A stretch of 64,000 nt of DNA from Nilaparvata lugens (lineage: Eukaryota; Arthropoda; Insecta; Hemiptera; Delphacidae): NCBI RefSeq assembly GCF_014356525.2, contig NC_052510.1, positions 52,156,619-52,220,618 of the forward strand, in the 5' to 3' direction. Within the stretch, counting starts at the first letter, position 1, and every line of letters begins with the position of its first letter. The translations under genes were made by a program, and so were the position numbers. The notes under the pieces were generated by a model that ran no database searches, was not told where the DNA came from, and saw nothing but the letters and a program-made list of their open reading frames with translations. Shown here piece after piece: positions 44,801 to 56,858 of the stretch.

Positions 44801-47800
44801 TTAGTACACTATATAATAATAATTCTGCCACTTAATTCATGTTTATTAAACTTATGTATATTTGTCCACTTCTCAGCATGTTATTCTAAATTTATGTGTA
44901 TGTAGCTTGAACGGTTAGCTTAGTTTGCATGCGATTTATTTTTGGCTGGAAGAGTGATATTGCACGTTGCAGGTGTGCTGAATCTGACGACTCCGGCTAA
45001 AGGAAGGACCCCGGGCGGCGGAGATCGCTTCATTCCCGACCGCAATGCTACCAACTTCGATCTCGGCCATTTCAGGGTGAGTGTGCTGTTCTTTTTTCGA
45101 AATTAATCAGTTTTCCGCCAAATTACTAAATTGTATCATGTAGGCTATACAGAATTTCACCCTGAACCGTAGATCATGTTCTTTCAGTTTCGTTAAGTAT
45201 TGTAAAGTGAAGTATCTCGTAAAATATTACATTTTGGAAACATCAGAATGTTGGTATTAGTAAATTAGTCTCATCTATATTTATATAAAAGCGAAATGGC
45301 ACTCACTCACTCACTCGCAGAACTAAAAATCTACATGACCAAATTTTGTAGGTATGTTCAGTTGGCCCTTTAGAGGCGCACTAAGAACGGATTTGAAAAA
45401 AAAATCCAAAGATACGCCCAAAATCTGCGTTTTTCCAGCGTTTTCTCAGCTTTATCGAGAACAAATGAACAGAAAATGTTAAAATTTAGTACCGTACAGA
45501 AGCTCAGCTAGGGTGTAATAATGTTGTGTTAGAAGGAATTTAAAAAATACGCCCAAAGATGAAATATGTCAAAGATACGCCCAAAATTAGCGTTTTTCCA
45601 GCGTTTTTTTGCTTTTTCTCAGATTTATCGAGAACAAATGAACAGAAATTGTTCAAATTTAGTACAGAAGATCAGCTAGGGTGTAATAATGTTGAATTAG
45701 AATGAATTTGCAATAACGTCAAAGATACGCCCATAATTAGCGTTTTTTGCCTTTTCTCAGATTTATCGAGAACAAATGAACAGAAATTGTTCAAATTTAG
45801 TACAGAAGCTAAGCTAGGGAGTAATAATGTTGTGTTAGAAGGAATTTGAAATAACGCCAAAGATACGCCCAAAATCTGCGTTTTCCAGCGTTTTTTTTTT
45901 GCGCTTTCTCAGTTTTATCGAGAACAATTGAACAGAAAATGTTTAAATTTACTACAGAAGCTCAGCTGGGGTGTAATAATGTGTTAGAAGGAGTTTGAAA
46001 TAACGCCAAAGATACACCCAAAATTAGTGTTTTTTTTTTTTTTGCGTTTTCTCAGTTATTTCATCAAGTAATTGACAGAAAATTTTCAAATTTGGTACAG
46101 AGGTTTAGCTAGGCTCTGAAAATTTTGTGATGAGGTGACTTAGATATTTCATCAAAGATACGCCCAAAATCAGCGTTTTTCCAACGTTTTTCTCAGTATT
46201 TTGACTTTCTGATGGAATGAAGCATGCTCAAACGAAAAATGCAGGCGAGCGAAGCGAGCCCGCTGATCTCATCTTTGGACGACCCAGTCGGGGGTAGACG
46301 GATATGGCGAGAGAAGCGAGCCTGTCGGCTAGTATGATATAAATGTAGTATCATTTCATGGTTGAAAATGTAAATTCTGGTAGAAAATGTAAATCCTGGT
46401 AGAGGGGCCTCGAACTTTAAGTTTAATTATTTCTTTAATATATCAAATCTGTATTATTGATATAATTTGAAAAAACTAAGAGAGAACTGAACAAATTTCA
46501 ATAATAATAATTATTATTAGGCCATAATTATTTTAAATATTATAATGATTACCTATTAAACTAGTTTTTCATCATTCCAATCATTTGAATGCTGAAAATA
46601 ATTATATTAATGGTCTAATAACTTTGTTGACCAGTGTGGTGTTTATAATCTTCATCTTGATAATGGAGTATCAAAGGAATCTATACTATTATATCAAAGA
46701 AAAAATTCTGAATGAATGATTCACTCTTCTTTCTATGTATTTGTTCTGTTGAAGATGAGCTTTGCTTTTTTCTCTCCTGTGAATCCTATCTAAATAAAGT
46801 CAGAATATTGGTATTAATATTGTATGTTATATAATATGATGCGGTTTCATTGATAACTATCATTGTTAAGGTTATCATTAACGTATCATAGATGTGGTTT
46901 TAAAACGTAGCATAGAAAATACGTGTTGGGGTATTGTGTAATAATTATAATAGTGAGGTCTCGACCAACTCTCCCATGTGCTTTTGTAGCACAACAAAAT
47001 TTAAAGTAACATATTTTATAATATGTTATAATTATAATTTATAATATTATAAATATTAGCCTATAATTATTATTATATGATTATTATATTAAATCAATAT
47101 ATTATATATTAATATAAAATAAATTTATATATTTATATAAATATATTATATTATAATTATTATATTATTATTATTATTTTAATCATATGTTATAATTTTT
47201 TGATTTGGAACAGATGCTGGATGAGCCAGTGGATGCGAACATGAGTCCAACACAGAAGGACATGCAACGCAACATGATGGAGAACCTCTGTGGTCAGGAC
47301 ATCGAGAACGCGCGTGTGCTAGCCTTTCAGAAAAAAGCTCCAGCTCCTCCTGATGTAAGTAATCAACTTCACATTATTAATCATGTTGATATCTTTTCTC
47401 AATCATATTGTAAAAAAGTCCATCGAATCCTTCATGCGAGGTAGTTCAACTGCCTCACTTTGATGATTGAATAAAGATGTTATATAATTAGTAAAAATAC
47501 TAAACTTTCTCATGTTACATACAACGTAAAAATGCTACAGTCCGTGCAAACGTCAAGGCTATTTAAGGCTGAGCAAAGGCTAAAAATAAACTTTCTACTC
47601 GTGATATTTTTCAAAGTTTTTCGATTTGTATATATCATCAAGCTATCAAAATGAAAAAGTTTTCTCAGGAAAACATTTTTTCTTATCATTACTTTTTGAA
47701 ATATGAGCGCCTAAAGTTTAAATTTTTGGGACAGAACATTTCAAATTCGGTAAGAGCTAAATCCATGAGATTTATAGGATAGATTCTTCATGGTATTGTT

Positions 47801-50800
47801 GATCTAGTAAAACAAAAATTTTCTGAAAATATCAATTTTTAAGATAGTTATTCAATTTACCAAAAATAACTCAACTAAAATTTATTTTTGGTAAATTGAA
47901 TAACTATCTTAAAAGTTGATATTTTCAGAAAATTTTTGTTTTACTAGATCATCAATACCCTGAAGAATCTATCTTCTAAATCTCATGGATTTATATCTTA
48001 CCGAATTTGAAATGTTCTGTCCCAAAAATTCAAACTTCAGGCGCTCATATCTCAAAAAGTAATGATCGAAAAAAAATGTTTTCCTGAAAAAACTTTTCAA
48101 TTTTGATAGCTTCATGATATACAAATCGAAAAACTTAGAGAAATATCACAAGTAGAAAGTTTATTTTTATCCTTTGCTCAGCCTTAACACCGTCGTAGCG
48201 TAGCTTGAAATACGTGGTCGTCGTATCTCCTAATTTTAATCAATCTTCTCATTTCAAACTTCCGTAACGTAGATCAACATTAGGAGATATGTCGGTTATG
48301 TCTTTCAAATAGGCCTACGTATTTCAAGCTATGCTTTGACGGCAGTGTTAGATGACTTTTAGTTTGAAGCAAGGGACTCTATGACCAATGGTATTTCTTG
48401 AAAGAACTGGAGCACACTGTTGCCGTTTTCTATGCTGAATCCATCAAAATGACCTACCTTCGCTCTCTTTTCCAATCTTTTACTTACACAGTTAGCTCAC
48501 AGGCTCTCTGGCTTCTGTGAAATCTGGCAACACTGTACTCCATAAGAACAATGCTGCAAGGTTTGGACAGACCATAGTAAAACATCCAAAATGTCATTCT
48601 TTACGTTACATTATTTTAGAGGTTCTTTTTACGGACTGTTATCTACTGTTAGTGGTTGTGAGAATTTTAAGTTGTTTTCTAGTGTGCTTGCTAGTATTTT
48701 TTTCATCTCTGTCCTCTTGTTTCTCTTCTTCCAACTTTTTCTTCTTTCACTCCTTTTATCTTTTTTTCTGTTTTGCAATTGGGTACAGACATTATCCCCA
48801 ATAAAATAAATAAATTAGCAGTTCCTGTATTTTTATGTATGTGCTTTAGTGCAGTAGCATATATACAAAGTGGATGAAAAGTCTGAGAACGGCTTTATAT
48901 CTCATACAAAAATGTGATTTCAAGGTGGTTGTCAATTGTCATTGGGGATCCTTCTCAAATTGGAAATATCAACTTTACTATGACTTTAAAAATATGGTCC
49001 GCCATCTTAGATCCGCCATTTTGCATGCAACTTTATTTTTTAAATAGGAAGGTGATCATGCGATACATGATTTCGATATGGAATTCAAGACAAAATGGAT
49101 GGCGAAAACCGCACATCGATATCTCAAACCGTTTTGGTAGATATTCACATTTAATCAATACCACTTATTTCATTTCTGATTTGCATGCTATTGATTAATA
49201 ATGTGGATTTCTTCCAAACAGTTTAAGATATCAATAAGCGGTTTTCGCCATACATTTTGTCTGGAAATTCCATATCGAAATCATGTATCGCATAACCCAC
49301 CTTCCTATTTAAAAGAATTATTATATCGTATGAGATCGAGTACATCACATCATTTTATTTACAAAGTAAAAGTCACACATTTAAAATCAGTGCGTCAAGC
49401 CATTGGATGAAATTTGGTGTTGCTTGATGCACCTCGTCAAGGTTTCCATTAAATTTAAAAATTGGACATTCTAACATTAAATGATTGATTGTCTGTGTCT
49501 CAGCGCCACATTCACATACAGCAGTGTCAGCAAAGCCCCATTTAATAATAATAATTTAAAAAGAATGAAGTTGCATTCAAAATGACGGACCAGATTTTTA
49601 AATTCATAGTAAAGTAGTATTTTCAATTTGAGAAGGATCCCCAATGACAATTGACAACCACCTTGAAATCACATTTTTGTATGAGATATAAAGCTGTTCT
49701 CAGGCTTTTCACCCACTCTTTATATATATTATTTTTTCAAAGCTTTTATGTAGGCCTATTCTGTTTTTGGCAAATGAATAATTTCAAGTTATTTTCGTTG
49801 TAGGGGCACACGAACTCAATGAAGGTGGTGTACAGCCAGTCGAAGGCGGGCACCGGCTCGAAAGGAGGCGCTGGGGGTGGCTTGGGGACGTCGCGCTACA
49901 TCTCACAGGCGCCCGACCGCATCCTGGACGCACCCGAGTTGGTCGACGACTACTACCTCAACCTGATCGACTGGAGTCCGGCCAACGTGCTGGCCGTCGC
50001 ACTGGGCGTCAGCGTCTACCTGTGGAACGCCGACTCGGGCACCATCGACCACCTCATGGATCTGGACGGCGGCGGTGCCGACTATGTCAGCTCGGTCAGC
50101 TGGGTGCAGGAGGGCAGTGTGCTTGCTGTCGGCACCAGTCTCGGCCCTGTTCAGGTACGCTACATCTCACTTTCTTCAAATAAAATATTTTTCAATTAAA
50201 TACTTGATGCACAGGCACTTTCCGAACTCTCACTACATAATGACTGTGTAAAGGGGCACTTACCACTACCTCCGTAAACAAAGCCGTAGTGCATTCGTGT
50301 GATGTCAGCACAGGTAGGGCTCCAACACCAATAAAAACTAGCTGATATATATCAGCTGAAATCAACGAATTTTGATTGGTGTAGGAGCCCTACCTGTGCA
50401 CCAAGTATTTTTTTAATCCATAACTCAAACGGACAGTGCAGTGACTTTCCTTTATTCTGTAATATAATATGATCAAATATCGTCATCATATCTAGTCGAA
50501 GGTCTTCTAGACGAATATTTCTCTATCTAGTCGAAGTTGAAGGAATGAATTCGTGGTTATAATTTTTATTTGAGGTTATGTTTGTGTTCAGCTTGTTAGT
50601 TGTTATTATGTTTTGTTTGTTACTTCCAAATTGAAATTAATTAGGTTAACATGAAATTAAATTGAAATTGAAAGATTCAGTTTCAACCTTCTTTAACCTC
50701 AAAATAGTTCCAGCAATCAGTTTTCATAACTCAAATACAGTATGAGTAACGCTAGTTCGCCTCCATGGTGCACATTGGTTAACGCTAAATGGACTTGCAA

Positions 50801-53800
50801 ATGATGGCGGTCAGACACTTATGTTCTCCTGACCAAAAACTACACAACATCTCAAGAGATTGGAAATATACAGTGTATATGTAAGCATTTCATGCTTTAT
50901 ATGTAGCCTACCGTGTATCTGTCATACGCTAAATAAATAAAATTAAATTCGAATTATAGATTTGTTACAGACATTTAGGATTAGGATTGTTTCGATAGTC
51001 GATCACTCAAATGCGTGAAATTGATTTTCGTACCAGATTTTTTCTCTGACAAGATCTCTGTTGCTACATATTTTACTGTAAAACTAGCCCAAATATGTAG
51101 TATCATGGTATACATGGTATACATAGTATGTAATATAGTATATATAGGGTTACATCCACCTCTTACCAAACGTAGATGTAACATCAACTGTCATTTCATT
51201 TCAAATCATTTTTATTTCACCACCTATATCATAAGGATGACATCACAAGGGTCAACTGCGGCACGTAATGTTGAACTATAATAAAATGACGCCTCAAGGA
51301 GAATGATAACGTCGATAAGATTAGATTCAGTCCAAGTTGATGAGCTTTTTGCTTGTGCTTGGGTAATGTTATACGATGTTGAGGTGATCCGGGCTCCTTG
51401 ATATCCATGACCTGGGCGGGACTCGAATTCAAGACCAGGTGGAAGTTGCAAGCCTCATACCACTCTACCACACCGGCTGGCAAATTGATGTGGCACTGGG
51501 GTTTGATACTACAACCTTCCGATTACTTGAAGTCTTTTCCCCACCTTTTTTCTCTCAGTTGTGTCACAATATGTGATTCAATTTGCAAATTAGACAATTT
51601 AAGACAAAATTAGGAAATTGAAGAAGTTTTGGTTAATAGCCTGTTTTATTTTCCGACTATAGTGTTATTTGCTCTAATAAATTAATAAATAAAGTGTTAT
51701 TATTATCGTGGTAGAGTGGACATTACTGTCCAAACTTCACCACATCAACAAATAAAAACGTCATTCAATTCTATTTTATAATTAATAATTGATAAATTTA
51801 TATGTAATTCACTATTAATTGATTTTCAAATGCATGTTTATAAATGGCTGAAACTGAACTATGAAGAGTATTCAAAAAAATCTTCCAATCAAACCAGCTG
51901 TTAGAATGATATCTGTTTAGCTGATATCAATCAGCTAAATAGGCGGTTTCACTTGCATGACAAAATCAATGTTCTGTGTATGCCAAGATGGCCGACTCTG
52001 ATCTACACTTCCCTTTCCTAACTGTTCCTCCACACCTTCCTTCCTCCAAGGATAATCCTCTCGATAACAGAAGATGCGTATGTCTGTGTGGGAGAGAGAC
52101 AGAATTATTTCCAGCTGTGTAATCTAGCTAGACAATTTAATCGATTTGATCAACATAATCTGATTTGTTGATATGACATGATAATCCTCACTAAAGTGAT
52201 TAGTGAGTGTTATTTTGTTATTCAATTTGGTTTGTATATAATCTAAATTATATATTTTTTTTGTTTTCAATAATGTTGAACCTGAATTCAAGTGTATGGA
52301 ACATAATCTACTTTCTGGACTATTTAAAGTGTATAAATCAAAATTCGGGAAAGAAACAGTTTTGGGCTGTGCCTGTTAGTACTTCCCCAATCATTTTAAA
52401 GAATTGTGTTCGGTTTATCAAAAGTAAAATGCAATTAGAATAACCATAATATAATAATGTGATGTAACTTCATAAATCGGCGGTGTTTCAACAAATAATT
52501 GTCGATTCTTTTAGAAGGATATAAAATATCCTTCCCATTAACACACTACCAGCGTCTCACAGCTTCACGGGAAAGAACTACGTAAACTATCGGCTTGAGT
52601 TAACAGTAAAAGTTGCGACATAAACGCCCTATACCATGGGATATCAACTTATGCTATTGTTTCTCTATGGTTCTATTTATATCGCTTCCATTGGATATTT
52701 GAAATAATAATAATTATACAGCAATATTGTTAAACAGTTGAACTCGTATTACACTAGGACACCATACTCGGACACAAGTTATTTGAGGTCACCAGGAATC
52801 ACGGAAAAACTCCTGAATCCAACTCTTTTTAAAAGGGAAGGTGGTCTAATGTGACATGATTTAAATACAGAATTTCAAGAGAAAATTAATGGCGAATATC
52901 GCAAATCGTAATCTCAAATATTTACTAAGTTATTCATATTCTGAGATACTAATAAATCGTACAAAAATGAGATAAATGAGTACATTGAAAACCTAAGAAC
53001 TATCAAATTACACTTTTTTAAGTGTAATTTGACACTTATAGTAACTAACATCTACTCAGATATATAACTAACTTAACTTTGAAAAAAAGGATCTTTTAGA
53101 TTTTTAATGTTCTCATTTTTCATTGTTTTGTTGCGTTATTTATTAGTATCTTTGAATGTGAATAACATTGAAACGGGTTGAGTCTTCTATGTGCGGTTTC
53201 CGCCATTCACTTACTCTTGAAATTCTGTATCATATGACAACCTTCCCATTTTAAAAAATGAAGTTGGATTCAAAATGGCGGGCGGATCCCAAGATAGCGG
53301 ACAGACATTTTGAAGCGACAGAAAAGTAGTTTTTTATTAATTCGAATAGGATCCCAATGAATCCTACTGTCAAATTATCCTTGTGAAAGTAGTATTAAGC
53401 TGTTTCCATTTCACTAACTCTGTAAAACCTAATACAAGTTGCGAATTTCAAAGATCAATACAACAGTAAATGAGCGAGTTCTCCAACCCAGTAGGGTCAC
53501 TAATTACCTTTTATTTAACCAACTCTGTATAATACAAGTTGCGATGTGATCAAATATCAATAAAACACTTTTTGTGTAGTTGAGAAGTTGATATTGTGGT
53601 AATTATTCATATTAAATAAAAATCTAAGAAATTGTCAAAAACCACAGATTTATTGATAGTTAGAAAGACCGGTTTCGGTTGTTACACCATTGTCAATCTC
53701 TGATAATCTTATGGTTTTCAAAGATTATCATTAAACTGATGGTTTATCAGAGATTGACAATGTTGTAACAACCAAAACCGATCTTTCTAACTATCAATGA

Positions 53801-56783
53801 ATCTGTAGTTTTTGACAATTTCTTAGTATTTTTATTCAATCAATACAACAGTTCATGAGCAACTAGTCACGTTATAATCACTGTTGTGTAATGTTTGTTT
53901 GCAGGTGTGCGGCCTGAAATGGTCGCCGGACGGCCGCTACCTGGCGAGCGGAGGCAACGACAACCTGTTGAACGTGTGGTCGGCATCGGCGGGGCAGCTG
54001 GTGGCCAATGGGGGCCAGCCTCTCTACTCGCTGAGTGCCCACCAGGCGGCCGTCAAGGCGCTGGCCTGGTGTCCGTGGCACTCGAGTCTGCTGGCCAGCG
54101 GCGGTGGCACGGCCGACCGACACATTCGCTTCTGGAACTGCAACACCGGCGTCTGTCTCAACTCCGTCGACACAATGTCACAGGTCCGTCTATACCATAC
54201 TATGCATACGTTCTGGGCGAATGATTTTTTCGGCCCTCAGTTCTTCACGATATCAGCTCATCTATAGTGAGGTCCACGTTATAATCAAACATTGTACGAT
54301 CATATGCTGATAGTGAATGTTTTTGTGATTTTTCTGGCTTCAAATTTATCAAGTTTTTAAAATATTTTTCAATTTATTAATGCATTTAATAATTAATATT
54401 AATATTTTTCAAGTGTAATAATAATTTGTTTCATCTTTCTGATCAACCGAGATACAAAATTTTTAGTATAATGTATATTTAGACTGTAAATTTTTGTGAT
54501 CTTTATAAGAGTGTTTTCATAACCTCATTTGGACTATTTTTATCAAAATTAGGGAGAGGAACAGTTTTGGGTTTATCCTGTTGATTCTCTCCCAATCATT
54601 AATTTGATGTTGTGATTAAGGAATGTAATAAATGTAGATGTAAATATAATGGCAGTGAAGAAAGAAGGAGAAAAACGTTGCCGATCCTCTGTCTTGTCAA
54701 TGCCTTCTATAGACGGTAGCTGATACAGTTTTATTGATGTAAAGCCGTGTCCACACTGAACAAATGTTCGTCATTCATATTCGGCAAACATGTTTGTTGA
54801 AGAGATCAGGGACAAACATTTTAAAAAGTTTGGACAATCATTGTTTGTCAAACAAAAAATTACTGTTTTCCAAACATTTTCAGTGCTGACAGCTGTAAAA
54901 CAAAACCTGTTCTCCCCACTTACAAATATTTTGTTTGATGATGCGTCCACACTGGCCCACAGGCAAACATTGTTTGTCAAATATAATAAAATTTGCCCAA
55001 ACATATTTGTCGAACATTTGTTCAGTGTGGACACGACTTAATATTAACTGTTAATTTCCGTTTTAAATAATTATATTTTATTGAGCAAGAAATTATATTT
55101 TTCAATAACTTCATAATGAATTTTCATAACTGAGATGAAATACCTTGTTAATTAATTATCAATTCTACATTGTTAAAAGACGATCTGGCAACAGAGCAAA
55201 GCGAGAAAGAGATAGCGCTATCCGCTCTGTTGAATGATAGACAAGGATACCAATACCATTGCTAATCAAACACTGCCATTATGACGTGGACCTCACTAAA
55301 GTGCCTATTTTGGCCATTTAGTTAGAAACTGAAACAAGTGGAAATTTGAGCCGTTTATCTGTCCATACTCACCGTATCATGACATCACCTAAGGCTGGCC
55401 ACTAACGGTTTATCCACTACCTCTGTAAACAAAGCCATAGTGCATTCCTATGACGTCAGCACAGGTAGGGCTCCTACACCAATACAAATTTGTTGATTTC
55501 AGCTGATCTATATCAGCTAGTGTTTTTATTGGTGTAGGAACCCCACCTGTGCTGACGTCACCAGAATGCACTATGGCTTTGTTTATGGAGGTAGTGGTTT
55601 ATCTTGCACATACTCATTTTCATTATGAACGTTTATCATCAGCGAGAGGCTTCTAGCATAAAATAAACAACCAATAACAATAAATAATAAACGACTAAAA
55701 AATTATAAATTATCATGATGGAATAATAATTAGACTGCAAATAGAACAGCGAAGAAAAATGAACAACAAAAATCGTAGATACAAAAACCTAACTTCACAA
55801 AATTTAGCTTGAAACCTTTCGCTGTGATGACACAACAATGTATGCTATAATTTGTATCATGCATGTTGTTTAACTGTTAGTGGTCAGCCTAACATACAGT
55901 ATTGGACTCATGAAAAGATCCCTAGCTGTTCGGTGTAGAGGCGAGCCGAGGTAGAAGGAAGCCGATTGCGCATGTCTGGTTGCTGTATCCATAATATTAT
56001 AAAATCTGGTGTGGCGCACTCACACAACTTTCCTTGCAGTTATGAAAATTGATCACCTGACACTAGTGTTCCCGCGAATCTCAAGTCTACTATTCAAAGA
56101 TCTAAGCCAGCTGGTGACAGGACAATAACGTTGCAGACACACGAAGTCTGCTATCTCTTCATAGTGAATGATGTAATAGAATCAACAGTTGCCAACTAAC
56201 AGTTTGCAATTTAATAATCTTATTTTATCGAACATCGAGCTTATTTTCAATTTAAGGTGAAAATGTTACTGAACATTAATTGTAGAGATTTTTATGCTCA
56301 ATCTTTTCCACTTGAAATTTTTTGTTTAAATTGTATGTGAAGCCTGATAATTGGGAATCTAAAATCAAACTTTGCATAGATGGGGTGGAGCTCTTGGAAT
56401 TTTTAACAGATATTGGACTTGTGGCAGTTGATAAAGCTTATCAATGACTATTCAAAATATGAATTTGATCAAAATCGTTGGAGTCGTTTTCGAGAAAATC
56501 GCGAAAAACCCTGTTTTTGACAACATTTTCGCCATTTTAGTGCCTACCTACTCAAATCCAAGTAAATCACTCTACAATAATTTTATTAAAGCACTCTACG
56601 TTCCAGTTTGACAGTGATGCATCAAGATGTGAGCCGCGGCCGGTGAAGGCATTAGGCCATCTCATGCACGCGATCCACTGTCTCCAGACTCTTGGCAGCG
56701 AATAATTATTCCGCCATCTTGAATCGCATTTGATCAAAATTGTTCGTGTCGGATCCTTATCCTTCACACGCACACCACACACA

Positions 56784-56858
<75 letters not shown>

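Larger units (their letters stand above)
50401..53581. other. CDC20 intron between exons 5 and 6; missing-exon region
   Basis: No sequence coding for the expected WD2-WD3 segment was seen on either strand. Contents are a SINE-like fragment (51385-51485), a retroelement tail (51570-51695), a half MITE (52545-52668) and a diverged foldback (52800-53415). Confidence 0.6.

Noticed and set aside
48517..48809. Overlapping hydrophobic frames of 72-95 codons
   Set aside because: T/C-rich intronic sequence; hydrophobicity follows from composition, and the stretch ends in AATAAAATAAATAAA like a decayed retroelement tail.
53878..54310. Other frames over CDC20 exon 6
   Set aside because: Shadows of a GC-rich real exon in other frames.
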